DNA of 64,000 bases, taken from assembly GCF_009800965.1 (NCBI RefSeq), contig NZ_WUAF01000016.1:1-64000 (forward strand), given 5' to 3'. Positions 50,537 to 59,516 of this stretch are shown piece by piece. The stretch is from Cognatazoarcus halotolerans (GTDB taxonomy: Bacteria; Pseudomonadota; Gammaproteobacteria; Burkholderiales; Rhodocyclaceae). How positions within the stretch are numbered: the first letter of the stretch is position 1; the number at the start of each line of letters is the position of its first letter. The position numbers were made by a program, and so were the translations under genes. Below the pieces are notes generated by a model. It saw nothing but the letters and a program-made list of their open reading frames with translations. It was not told the DNA's origin and searched no databases.

Positions 50537-52516
50537 ATGGACACAGGGCACAACCACCCCGCCCCGCCGCCCCTCGTCAGCGAACGGCCGTGGCCGGGCC
50601 TCGATGCCTTTGACGAAGCCGGTGCCGACTTCTTCCATGGCCGCGACAGGGAGACCGCGGCGCTGGCCCGCTGCGTCGAGGATTCGCCGCTGACCGTGTT
50701 GTTCGGGCGTTCCGGCCTCGGCAAGACTTCGCTGCTCAAGGCAGGACTTTTCCCCCGATTGCGCAAACGCGGTTATCTACCGGTACTGGTCCGCCTCGAC
50801 ATCCGCCCCGAGGCGCCCGCCTTCGATGAACAGCTCGGCGCGGCCCTGTTCGCCGAAATCCGGCAACGCGAAGCCGATGCGCCGACCGCCGTCCCCGGCG
50901 AATCGCTTTGGCAAACCCTGCACCGCAGCGATTTCGAGTTGTGGAGCAGCCAGAACTACCCACTCACCCCGCTCATCGTCATCGATCAGTTCGAGGAACT
51001 GTTCACGCTCGGCCGTGCGCTCGGGGAGACGGTCGACCGCTTTCGCCTGACGCTGGGCGACCTTGCCGAGAACCGGATTCCCGAACAGCTCGCACGGCGC
51101 CTGCAGGACGACCCGCGTGCGGCGGAAGGCCTCGATCTGCGCAGCCGGCGCTACAAGTTGCTGATCAGCCTGCGCGAGGATTTCCTCGCTGAACTCGAAA
51201 GCTGGTGCACCGCGATTCCGACGCTGACACGCATGCGCTACCGCCTGCTGCCGATGAGCGCCGCGCAGGCCTTCGATGCCGTCTATGGCAGCGCAGCCAG
51301 CCTGATGGACGAATCGCTGGCGCGTCGCATCGTCTCCTTCGTTGCGGCGGAACGGCAGACACAGGACGCCGCTGCCGCCAATCCGCCGCCAGTCGGGACG
51401 GGTACGGACGACCCCACCGCGACGATCGAACCCGCGCTGCTGAGCCTCTTCTGCCGGGGCCTCAACGAGCGACGCCTCAAGGCCGGCAATGCACGCTTCG
51501 ACGCGACCCTGCTCGACAGCGCCAAGCAAGGCATCATCGCCGACTACTACGCTTCCTGCGTCTCGGACCTGCCCGAAAAGGCCTGCCGCTTCATCGAAGG
51601 CGAGCTCATCACCGAAAAGGGCTACCGCAACAACTTCGCGCGCGAGGACGCGGTGCCTTCGATTCTCAGCGCCGAGCAGCTCGAGAAGCTGGTCGCGCTG
51701 CGGCTCCTGCGGGTCGAAACGCGCCTCGGCGTGCAGCGCATCGAGCTGACTCATGATCTGCTCACGCGCGTGGTCCGCGAGCACCGCGACCGGCGCCGCG
51801 CCGAGGACGAGAAGGCCGAAATCGCGAAGCGTGCCGAAACTGCACGCCAGGCAGAGGAGCTGCGCAGGCTGCAGGCCGAAGCCAGGGCCGGGCGCCGCTT
51901 CCGGATTCTTGCCGGCGCGCTGGCCCTGAGCCTGGTCGCGGCGGTGTGGCAGGGATGGACCGCGCTGAAGCAGCGTGAAATCGCGGTCGAGGCGAGGAAG
52001 CTCGCCGTGGCGCAGCGCGAAACCGCGGAGAACGCGGCAAACGAAGCTGCCCGTGCCCAGGCCGAAGAAGCCAGGCAGCGCAAGCTCGCGGAGCAACGGC
52101 TCGAACATATCGTCGCCGGACTGCGTCTCAAGCAGGCGGTGCTCTCCGGCGATTCGGCCAGGATCGCGCAATACCTCGATTCGGATCTGGCCGAAACCAG
52201 AGTGAAATTCGGCGCCAGTGCGCGATATCTCAACTACCGCAACCCGGCGGGTCAGAAAGTGTACGAGTTTTCCCTGTACCCGGAGGCCGGGACGCTACCA
52301 AAGGACAAGGCCTCGGTAGGGCTGGTCACCTACTGGATGAATCACCCGACCTTCAAGAACTCATTGCTGACCGCGGGTCCGCAACAGTCCTTTACCGCGC
52401 GCTACACGGGCTGGGGATGTCTCCATACCGTGATCGCGCTGATCGAGTATGTCGACCCGGACAAGCCCCCGCGGATCGCCAGCTTCGACATGTGCGATCA
52501 CATGCGGACCGAGTGA
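50537..52516 (+). CDS. nSTAND1-type NTPase with membrane segment and novel C-terminus
   Basis: 659 residues. It opens PWPGLDAFDEAGADFFHGRD, typical of nSTAND1 NTPases. Walker A is GRSGLGKTS (about 57-65), Walker B LIVIDQFEEL with Asp at about 150, then LLISLREDFLAELE and a winged-helix-like IELTHDLLTRVV. A coiled coil rich in Arg/Glu (about 420-450) leads to a membrane helix (FRILAGALALSLVAAVW, about 455-475) and a second coiled coil with REIAVEARKLAVAQRETAEN. The last ~125 residues are a compact domain I do not recognise, in place of the WD40 or TPR sensor usually present. STAND proteins sense a trigger and activate a partner, here probably the TIR protein. ATG 50537 lies one base after its stop. 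Confidence 0.8.
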   Translation: MDTGHNHPAPPPLVSERPWPGLDAFDEAGADFFHGRDRETAALARCVEDSPLTVLFGRSGLGKTSLLKAGLFPRLRKRGYLPVLVRLDIRPEAPAFDEQLGAALFAEIRQREADAPTAVPGESLWQTLHRSDFELWSSQNYPLTPLIVIDQFEELFTLGRALGETVDRFRLTLGDLAENRIPEQLARRLQDDPRAAEGLDLRSRRYKLLISLREDFLAELESWCTAIPTLTRMRYRLLPMSAAQAFDAVYGSAASLMDESLARRIVSFVAAERQTQDAAAANPPPVGTGTDDPTATIEPALLSLFCRGLNERRLKAGNARFDATLLDSAKQGIIADYYASCVSDLPEKACRFIEGELITEKGYRNNFAREDAVPSILSAEQLEKLVALRLLRVETRLGVQRIELTHDLLTRVVREHRDRRRAEDEKAEIAKRAETARQAEELRRLQAEARAGRRFRILAGALALSLVAAVWQGWTALKQREIAVEARKLAVAQRETAENAANEAARAQAEEARQRKLAEQRLEHIVAGLRLKQAVLSGDSARIAQYLDSDLAETRVKFGASARYLNYRNPAGQKVYEFSLYPEAGTLPKDKASVGLVTYWMNHPTFKNSLLTAGPQQSFTARYTGWGCLHTVIALIEYVDPDKPPRIASFDMCDHMRTE

Positions 52517-52531
52517 TACCAGCCGCCCCTG

Positions 52532-53152
52532 TCAGGACGCGGCGTCCAGGACCATGTCCCACCTCGCCTGCAACGGCGTACCGGCGGCACCCGGTGCGAA
52601 CGATGCGGTCACCAGCGGCCGGCGCTCGACCGCGATGCTGCGATAGAGGAAGTCCTCCGCGTTGCGCGGTTCGTCCGCGACGTAGAGCTGGGTCACGAAG
52701 GGCTCGCGCCCAGCCGGGAACACCGCCACATGGATGTGCGGCGTACGCCCCGGATAAGGTACCGGGCGAATGGTGAGAAAACGGTAACGGCCGTCGGCAT
52801 CGCTCACCGTGCGTCCGAAGCCCTGGAAGCCCGGGTCGATCGGCCCTCGCCCCCCGTCGCGGGGATGACGGTAGCGTCCGTTGGCATCGCACTGCCAGAT
52901 CTCGATGCGCGTCGCAGCCAGCGGACGACCGTCGGAATCGAGCAGGCGCCCCGACAGATCAGTGATGGCGCCCCTGGCCGGCGCCGGTTGGCCTTCCACG
53001 TGGACCAGGTCGTTGTCCCGGTCGAGCGGCAACTCAACCGGGTAGAACGGCCCCGCGGTCTGGCGGGGAGTCGGCAATGCAGCTCGCGCAAGACCCGGCA
53101 CACCGAGCAGGGCGGCGGCTCCGAACATCACGCGACGACGATTTTCCAGCAT
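52532..53152 (-). CDS. Intradiol ring-cleavage dioxygenase-family protein, Tat-exported
   Basis: 206 residues. The twin-Arg N-terminus NRRRVMFGAAALLG and ARA cleavage site suggest Tat export. The catalytic core has Fe(III) ligands expected from Tyr in ANGRYRHP, Tyr in PVPYPGR, and His-Ile-His in RTPHIHVAVF. TAGPFYP is the family's N-terminal signature. It would cleave catechol- or protocatechuate-like rings, but exported members of this group mostly have unknown substrates. The start at 53152 (MLENRRRV) is chosen for the signal peptide. It is convergent with the nSTAND gene. Confidence 0.85.
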   Translation of the reverse strand: MLENRRRVMFGAAALLGVPGLARAALPTPRQTAGPFYPVELPLDRDNDLVHVEGQPAPARGAITDLSGRLLDSDGRPLAATRIEIWQCDANGRYRHPRDGGRGPIDPGFQGFGRTVSDADGRYRFLTIRPVPYPGRTPHIHVAVFPAGREPFVTQLYVADEPRNAEDFLYRSIAVERRPLVTASFAPGAAGTPLQARWDMVLDAAS

Positions 53153-53372
53153 CTCCAGGGCTCCGGCGATTGCACTCCTGCAATAGAGTGCGGCCCACGC
53201 GAAAGGGTTCGCGCCGCGGTTACCGGCGTTCGATGACAGACGCTTGGCAGCCGCCTCGACTCCCGATAATGTACGCGCCACGCGGCCGTCTCGGTTCGAG
53301 CAGCCCGACAGCGCTCATACAGGCACGCGCCCACACGCAGGCGGCCATCCCTCTCAATCCAGGAGAACTCCA

Positions 53373-54368
53373 ATGCATCGCGACACCTTGCGTCCCATTC
53401 GCCGCGCCCGCTTGATCGCCAGTCTCGTGCTGGCCTGCACCGCGGGCTTCGGCGCCGCCACGCCCGCCCTCGCGGAGGCCCCGCAGCAACTCACCCAGGT
53501 CCCCGGTTACTACCGCACCACCCTGGGAAAATTCGAGATCACCGCGCTCTACGACGGCCCCTTCGGGATGGACCCCAAGGTGCTCAAGTACACCTCGCAG
53601 CGCGATATCCAGCGGCTCTTTGCGAAAATGTTCGTCAATAGTCCACCGGTGCAGACGGCGGTGAACGCCTTCCTGGTGAATACCGGCAGCAAGCTGATCC
53701 TGGTCGACACCGGCGCTGCGAAGCTCTTCGGGCCGCAACTCGGCAACGTGGTGGAGAATCTGCGGGCCGCGGGTTATCGGCCCGAGCAGGTCGACATCGT
53801 GCTGCTCACCCACCTGCACGGCGACCACGTCAACGGCCTCGTCGGCCCCGCCGGCGAGCGCGTCTTCGCCAATGCCCAGGTGTTTTCCTCCGAGGCCGAC
53901 AACGCCTTCTGGCTGAGTGCCGAGGTCGCCGCCAAGGCCGCCCCCGAGATGCAGGGTTTCTTCAAGATGTCGCGCGACGCCGCAGCGCCCTACATCGCCA
54001 GCGGCCAGTGGAAGACCTTCACGGGCGAGCAGGAACTCGCGCCGGGCATCCACAGCGTCGACACCCACGGCCACACCCCCGGCCACACCAGCTACCTGCT
54101 TGACGACGGCGGAGAGAAGCTGCTGATCCTCGGCGATATCGTGCACAACCACGCGGTCCAGTTCGCGCGGCCCGAGACCGCGATCGAGTTCGATGTCGAC
54201 CCGAAGCAGGCGGTGGCAGCACGCAAGAAGACCTTCCAGTGGGCTGCCAAAGAGCGCTTCATGGTGGCCGGCATGCACCTGCCCTTCCCTGGCCTCGGCC
54301 ACGTCCGCAAGGACGGCAAGGCCTTCGCATGGGTACCCGCCGAATTCGCACCGGTCGAGAAAAAATAG
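53373..54368 (+). CDS. Exported metallo-beta-lactamase-fold hydrolase
   Basis: 331 residues. The signal peptide ends near ALAEA (about residue 35). Zinc motifs: THLHGDH (complete HxHxDH), HTPGHTSYLL, ILGDIVHNHAVQF and a late GMHLPFPGLGH. This is the quorum-lactonase/alkylsulfatase-like MBL architecture, and the periplasmic location suggests degradation of an extracellular ester, lactone or lactam. ATG 53373 has AGGAG upstream. A glutathione transferase gene follows 83 bases later. Confidence 0.88.
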   Translation: MHRDTLRPIRRARLIASLVLACTAGFGAATPALAEAPQQLTQVPGYYRTTLGKFEITALYDGPFGMDPKVLKYTSQRDIQRLFAKMFVNSPPVQTAVNAFLVNTGSKLILVDTGAAKLFGPQLGNVVENLRAAGYRPEQVDIVLLTHLHGDHVNGLVGPAGERVFANAQVFSSEADNAFWLSAEVAAKAAPEMQGFFKMSRDAAAPYIASGQWKTFTGEQELAPGIHSVDTHGHTPGHTSYLLDDGGEKLLILGDIVHNHAVQFARPETAIEFDVDPKQAVAARKKTFQWAAKERFMVAGMHLPFPGLGHVRKDGKAFAWVPAEFAPVEKK

Positions 54369-54451
54369 CCCCGGGGTCGCGACCACGACGCGGCGACCGG
54401 GCACCCTGCCCGGCCGCATCGCCCCCCAACGCTGACAGAGAGAAAAACACA

Positions 54452-55135
54452 ATGATCAGGTTCTACTACTCACCGGCCCCGAATCCCGCCAAGGTCGCGC
54501 TCTTCCTCGAGGAAGCCGGCCTCGCCTACGAAACCATCGCGGTGGACACCCGCAAGGGCGAGCAACACGAGGCCGCCTTCAAGGCCATCAACCCCAATGC
54601 CAAGGTTCCGGTGATCGAGGACGGCGAAACGGTGATCTTCGACAGCAACGCGATCCTGCTCTATCTCGCCGAAAAGACCGGCAGATTCATGCCCACGGAT
54701 CTCGCGGCGCGCGGCCCGATGTATTCCTGGCTGATGTTCGTCGCAAGCGGCATCGGACCGTTCAGCGGTCAGGCGGTGCACTTCAAGCACTACGCGCCGG
54801 GCGAACATCCCTACGCACTCAACCGCTACGACTTCGAAGCATGGCGTCACTGGCGAATCATCGATGAGCGGCTTGCCGCACAGCCCTACATGCTCGGCGC
54901 GGACTACAGCGTGGTCGACATGGCGGTGTGGGGCTGGGCACGAGCGGTGCCCTTCGTGCTCGGCGAGGAAGCCTGGAAGGCGCTGCCGAACGTCAAGCGC
55001 CTGCTCGACGAAATCAACGCCCGTCCGGCTGCGCAGCGCGCCGAAGCGCTCAAGGCGCGCTTCACCTTCAAGGCCGAAATGGACGACGAGGCGCGCAAGG
55101 CGATGTTCCCGCAGAACGCACGCCTGCCAGGCTGA
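54452..55135 (+). CDS. Glutathione S-transferase family protein
   Basis: 227 residues. The N-terminal thioredoxin-like domain (about 1-80) has YSPAPNPAKVALFLEEAGL, the cis-Pro in NAKVPVIED and the GSH-binding FDSNAILLYLAEKTG. The C-terminal helical domain has YSVVDMAVWGWAR, the N-capping box region. It is similar to YfcG/YghU-like disulfide-bond-type GSTs. Substrate unknown. Confidence 0.88.
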   Translation: MIRFYYSPAPNPAKVALFLEEAGLAYETIAVDTRKGEQHEAAFKAINPNAKVPVIEDGETVIFDSNAILLYLAEKTGRFMPTDLAARGPMYSWLMFVASGIGPFSGQAVHFKHYAPGEHPYALNRYDFEAWRHWRIIDERLAAQPYMLGADYSVVDMAVWGWARAVPFVLGEEAWKALPNVKRLLDEINARPAAQRAEALKARFTFKAEMDDEARKAMFPQNARLPG

Positions 55136-55140
55136 ATCAG

Positions 55141-55183
55141 GCTGCGGCGGAGCCCGCCATGCCCGCATGGCGCCCGCCGCAGC
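55141..55183. terminator. Bidirectional hairpin between convergent genes
   Basis: GCTGCGGCGG (55141-55150) pairs with CCGCCGCAGC (55174-55183), and inside it GCCATGC pairs with GCATGGC. It sits between the GST gene and the convergent AttH-type gene and could end both transcripts. Confidence 0.55.
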
Positions 55184-55188
55184 GTTCC

Positions 55189-56247
55189 TCACATCTCGAG
55201 CCGCTGCGCGTAGCCGGTCATCTCGAGATAGCCGCGGCCGACCTCCCGGCCGCCCTCGAAAACCCTGACCGCCCCCTCCCAGTAGATCGCCCCGGTACTG
55301 CGGCGGCTGTCGAGTTCCTGGTCGTCCATCAGCGGCCGCAGCTCTAGTTCGCGATCTCCGGCGCGTACTCGCCAGGCCACCACATACTCGACATTGGTCC
55401 GTGGCGAACGCCAGCGGCGCAGCGGTGTGAAGCTCACCGCTTCACGGTCGAGCGCGCGGTCGCGGCCCATCGCATCGCGCAGCGTCCCCGCGGACCACAG
55501 CGCGTCGCCCGTGCGATCGTGCATCCTGAAGGCCATCAAGGCGCCGCCGTCGTCGAGGTTGACGCCAATCCAGTCCCAGCCGCTCGCACCCGCCGGCATG
55601 TATTCCGAGGACCACTCCTGGTCCAGCCAGGCCTTGCCGCTCACCGCATGCTCGCGCCCGTCGATCGACAGCGTACCGCGCACCGCGAGTTGCGGCCGGC
55701 TGTAGTAGTAGCTGGCGTTCGCTGGATCCGGCGCCTTCTGGCTGAAGCCCTTGTCGCCGTTGAGCATCGCCGGCTGTGTCGGCGTCAACTCCAGGCGGTA
55801 TGCGAAATCCTGCCCGTTCGCTTCGGCCACATAGCTTCCGTCGGCTTCCTCTAGCCGCCAGTTGCCGACCCAGGCATGGGTACGGTCACGCGCCGCACCA
55901 GCAAGCGCGCCCGAGGCGCGCGCGCTGCGCTGCGCATGCAGCAGCCGGCCGTGCTTGGCATCCGCCACCGCGGCGTGCGCAAGGATGAGCTGGGCCGGAC
56001 TGAAGCGCCCCGGCGCATCTTCGCCGATGCCGCTGCGCACCCTGAAAAAGGTGATCTGGAAGCCGCGCTCCGCACCGGTCTCGTCCTTGATCCAGCCAGT
56101 GACATACCACCACTCGGTGCGGAAATCCGGGTGCGCACCCGAGTCGGCCGGCAGCTCGATGGTCCGACCGGGAAGCACCGGCGGGTAGTCCACTGCACGA
56201 ACCAGTGGCGCGACCAGGAGCAGCAGGACGCACAGCAAGGCGCGCAT
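55189..56247 (-). CDS. AttH/CrtC lipocalin-like exported protein
   Basis: 352 residues. The signal peptide MRALLCVLLLLVAPLVRA is followed by the AttH domain: GAHPDFRTEWWYVTGWIKDE, FFRVRSG, and KAWLDQEWSSEYMPAGASGW. The family includes carotenoid 1,2-hydratase (CrtC) and AttH. No carotenoid genes are near, so a lipid or envelope function with the ABC exporter is more likely. Its ATG shares one base with the stop of the permease gene upstream, and the three genes form one leftward operon. Confidence 0.85.
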   Translation of the reverse strand: MRALLCVLLLLVAPLVRAVDYPPVLPGRTIELPADSGAHPDFRTEWWYVTGWIKDETGAERGFQITFFRVRSGIGEDAPGRFSPAQLILAHAAVADAKHGRLLHAQRSARASGALAGAARDRTHAWVGNWRLEEADGSYVAEANGQDFAYRLELTPTQPAMLNGDKGFSQKAPDPANASYYYSRPQLAVRGTLSIDGREHAVSGKAWLDQEWSSEYMPAGASGWDWIGVNLDDGGALMAFRMHDRTGDALWSAGTLRDAMGRDRALDREAVSFTPLRRWRSPRTNVEYVVAWRVRAGDRELELRPLMDDQELDSRRSTGAIYWEGAVRVFEGGREVGRGYLEMTGYAQRLEM

Positions 56248-58739
56248 CACCAGTCCTCCTTCACCGCCATCACCGCCTCCTGGCGCATCGCCTGGCGGCC
56301 GGCGAGCACCGCGGCCAGCGCGGCGAGCAGCACCAGCGTGAGGCAAAAGATCGCCAGCGAGGCGAAGGGGATGCGGATATCCATGCTCCAGTGGAAGCTC
56401 TGCCGGTTGACCACCTCGATCAGCACCAGCGAGATCGCGCCGCCCACCGCCAGCCCGCCCAGCGCCCCGGCACCCGCGGTGAGCGCCCCTTCGGTGGCGA
56501 GCATCAGCCCCACCTGGCGACGGGTGAGGCCGATGTGGCGCAGCATGCCGAACTCCCTGCGCCGCGCCGCGGCCAGCGCGGCAAAGCTCGCCGCCACACC
56601 GAAAAGGCCGATCACCACCGCGACCGCCTCTAGCAGATAGGTCACCGCAAAGGTGCGGTCGAAGATGCGCAGGCTCACCGCGCGGATCTCGCCCGCCTGG
56701 GCCAGCTCCAGCGTCTGCGCGCCGAAACGTTCGCGGAGCCGCGCCGCCACCGCGCTGGCGGTCTCGCCGTCGGCAAGATGGAGCGCGGCATCGTTGGCGA
56801 GCGGATCGCCACTCAGCGCGCGGTAGCGCTCGATGGGGATCATGATCGCGCCGCTCTGGCGGGCGTAGTCGCGCCACACCCCAGCCACCACGAAATCGTG
56901 CGGGCTTCCGGCGAGCGGCAGGCGCAGCGTGTCGCCCGGCGCATAGCCGAACAGATCGGCCACTGCCTCCGATATCCACACCGGCGAGCTTGTTTTCACC
57001 TGCCTGCCGACCAGCGGCAGCTCGCGACCGTCAGGGCTCAACGATCGGGCGATCAACATCACCGGCGGATGGTCGGCCGACAGGCGCACCGTGTCGTGGC
57101 GGATGAAATCGGCCCGTGCCACGCCGGGCGTACCGGCAATACGGGCCTGCGCGGCAGCATCGAAATAACCGCTGCTGCCAGCCCGCGCACCGCGCACATA
57201 GAGCTCGGCCGGCAGGATGCGGGCGAGCCAGTCGTCGACCGAGTCACGGAACGAGGCAACCATGATCGCCATCGCCACCGCCAGCGCGGCGCTCGCCAGC
57301 ACGCCCGCGCCGGCCACCACCACGTGCCCCGGAACCGCGGCGAGCCGCGCGCGCGCCAAGGCAATCGGCACCGCCCGCAGCGGCGCCAGCAGGGCACTCA
57401 GATTGGCCGCGAGCTGCGGCAGCACGAACACTCCGGCCGCAAGCAGCAGCGCCACTGCGACATAACCACCCACCGGGATGCCCTGCCAGGCCGGCGCGAG
57501 GCACGCCACTGCAGCAAGCGCCGCCGCGCCCACCGCCCACCCCGGATGCCGCCGAGCGCCGGCAAGTCCCGTGGCGTCGCCACCGGCCTTGAGCGCCAGC
57601 GCAGGCGACACCTCCGCCGCCTCGCGCGCCGGCAGCCACGCGCCGGCCATGCCGGCCAGCACCCCGAGCACCAGGAACACCGCGGCCACCGCCGGCTCGA
57701 AGGCCAGCCGCGGGCTAATGCCGGCGAAATAACCCGCTCCGAGGTCGCCGCCGAGCAGCTTGAGCGCCGCCGCGGCGAGCCCATAGCCCAGCGCCACCCC
57801 GGCGAGCCCGCCGACGACGCCGACGATCGCGCCCTCGGCCAGCAGCCAGCGCATCAGCTCGCCGCGCGCCAGGCCGATGGCGCGCAGGAAGGCAAACTCG
57901 GTGCGGCGCCGCACCACCGACAAGGCCTGCGTCGAAAACACCAGGAAGCCGCCGGTGACCAGCGCGATGACCGCCAGCATGGTGAGATTGACCCGGTAGG
58001 ACCGCGACAGCCCCGCTGCCTGCGCCCGCGCCGTCTCGGGTGCGAGCAGTTGAACGCCGGCCGGCATCAACGGCGCCAGCGCCTCGCGGCCGGCGGCAAG
58101 CCCCAGCCCCTCGCGCAGGCGCAGGTCGATGCGCGAGAGCCGGCCGCGCAGGCCGAAGTGGCGCTGCACCGCGTCGATGTCCATCACCGCCACCTGCTGG
58201 CCGGCCATGCCAGGCACGCCGCCCGCCACCTTGAGCGCCAACGGTTCGAGCCCGGCCTGCAGGGTCAGCGTCCCGCCGAGCGCGAGACCCAGCGCCTGCA
58301 TGGCCCCGGGCGAGAGGAAGACCGAATCCGGGGTAAGCGTCACCAGGCGCCCTTGGCCCTCGCCGGGCTGCGGCATCAGCGCCGGCTGCACCTCGCCGAG
58401 CCGGAACACGTCCACGCCAATCAGCCGCAGGCTGCGCTCGTCGCCGAACAGCCGCGCATCGACCTCGAGCAAGGGGCTGGCCGCGGCCACCTCGGGGCGC
58501 AGCGCCACGGTCTCGAACAAGGCATCGTCGAAGCCGCCGCGCGGGCCGACGATCTGCAGGTCAGCCTCGCCCGAGAGCGTGCGCATGCCGTGGTCGAACT
58601 CGTCGAGCGCCGCATCGTGGATCACCTGCACCGCCACACCAAGCGCGATGCCGAGTGCAATTGCGAGGATCGACAGCAGAGTGGTGAGCCGCCGGGCGCC
58701 GAGGCTGCCGAGGAACACCGGTGCGAGCGCCCGTCTCAT
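56247..58739 (-). CDS. FtsX-type ABC transporter permease
   Basis: 830 residues with two FtsX domains and about ten membrane helices. It starts MRRALAPVFLGSLGARRLTT. RRRTEFAFLRAIGLARGELM and RRREFGMLRHIGLTRRQVGL are the coupling-loop segments after FtsX transmembrane parts. Large periplasmic domains lie between. This YbbP-like/LolCE-like type pulls lipids or lipoproteins out of the inner membrane. It is coupled to the ATPase gene (4-base overlap) and to the AttH-type gene. Confidence 0.88.
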   Translation of the reverse strand: MRRALAPVFLGSLGARRLTTLLSILAIALGIALGVAVQVIHDAALDEFDHGMRTLSGEADLQIVGPRGGFDDALFETVALRPEVAAASPLLEVDARLFGDERSLRLIGVDVFRLGEVQPALMPQPGEGQGRLVTLTPDSVFLSPGAMQALGLALGGTLTLQAGLEPLALKVAGGVPGMAGQQVAVMDIDAVQRHFGLRGRLSRIDLRLREGLGLAAGREALAPLMPAGVQLLAPETARAQAAGLSRSYRVNLTMLAVIALVTGGFLVFSTQALSVVRRRTEFAFLRAIGLARGELMRWLLAEGAIVGVVGGLAGVALGYGLAAAALKLLGGDLGAGYFAGISPRLAFEPAVAAVFLVLGVLAGMAGAWLPAREAAEVSPALALKAGGDATGLAGARRHPGWAVGAAALAAVACLAPAWQGIPVGGYVAVALLLAAGVFVLPQLAANLSALLAPLRAVPIALARARLAAVPGHVVVAGAGVLASAALAVAMAIMVASFRDSVDDWLARILPAELYVRGARAGSSGYFDAAAQARIAGTPGVARADFIRHDTVRLSADHPPVMLIARSLSPDGRELPLVGRQVKTSSPVWISEAVADLFGYAPGDTLRLPLAGSPHDFVVAGVWRDYARQSGAIMIPIERYRALSGDPLANDAALHLADGETASAVAARLRERFGAQTLELAQAGEIRAVSLRIFDRTFAVTYLLEAVAVVIGLFGVAASFAALAAARRREFGMLRHIGLTRRQVGLMLATEGALTAGAGALGGLAVGGAISLVLIEVVNRQSFHWSMDIRIPFASLAIFCLTLVLLAALAAVLAGRQAMRQEAVMAVKEDW

Positions 58740-59413
58740 TGCGTGTTCGTGACCGGCACCAGGGCGTCGCCGGTGAGCCGCAGTACGCGGTCCGCGGTCG
58801 CAGCGGCCTCGTGCGAGTGAGTAACGAGGATGCCGATGGCGCCCGCCGCACGCACGCGCTCCCGCAGCAGCGCCAGCACCTGGCCGGCCCGGTGCGGGTC
58901 GAGGTTGCCGGTAGGTTCGTCCGCCAGCACCAGCCGCGGCTTGTGCACCAGCGCCCGCGCAATCGCCACCCGCTGCAATTCGCCGCCGGAGAGTTCGCGC
59001 GGCCACCCCGCTTCGCGCCCCGCCAGGCCGACCGCGGCCAGCATCTCGCTCGCCGCACGCATGCTCGATGCGTCCTGCTGCCCCTGCAACCACAGGGGCA
59101 AAGCCACGTTCTGGGCCAGCGTCAGGTGCGGCAGCACATGAAAGGCCTGGAAGACGAAGCCCAGTCGGTCGCGACGCCAGCGCGTCAGGCCATCATCGTC
59201 CAGCGTCGACAGATCGGTTCCCGATAGCTTGACGGTGCCGCCGTCCGGTCGGTCCAGCCCGGCCACAAGGTTGAGCAGGGTGGACTTGCCGACGCCGGAT
59301 TCGCCAACGATGGCCACATATTCGCCGGCCTCGAGGCGCAGATCGACCCGGTCGAGTACGGTGCGGCCGCCCGGACCGCCGAAGCGGCGTGTCAGCTGTG
59401 AGAGTTCGAGCAT
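58736..59413 (-). CDS. ABC transporter ATP-binding protein, LolD/MacB type
   Basis: 225 residues. Walker A is GESGVGKS, followed by TLLNLVAGLDRPDGG typical of the LolD/YbbA/MacB class. The Q-loop lies in GFVFQAFHVLPHLT, the signature is LSGGELQRVA and Walker B is LVLADEPTGNLD. It powers the FtsX-type permease encoded downstream. First gene of the three-gene export operon. Confidence 0.92.
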   Translation of the reverse strand: MLELSQLTRRFGGPGGRTVLDRVDLRLEAGEYVAIVGESGVGKSTLLNLVAGLDRPDGGTVKLSGTDLSTLDDDGLTRWRRDRLGFVFQAFHVLPHLTLAQNVALPLWLQGQQDASSMRAASEMLAAVGLAGREAGWPRELSGGELQRVAIARALVHKPRLVLADEPTGNLDPHRAGQVLALLRERVRAAGAIGILVTHSHEAAATADRVLRLTGDALVPVTNTQ

Positions 59414-59516
59414 GCGTGCGGGCAGGCCTCATCTGAAGGGGGTTTGATTGCCGGTGCCACGATGACGCGTGATGCCCCTTGGGAGCCGTCCGGCGCGGGA
59501 TAGACTGCGCCTTGCA

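Noticed and set aside
56778-58820. A 680-codon plus-strand frame over the FtsX-type permease
   Set aside because: Arg/His/Gln-rich shadow of the minus-strand permease gene.
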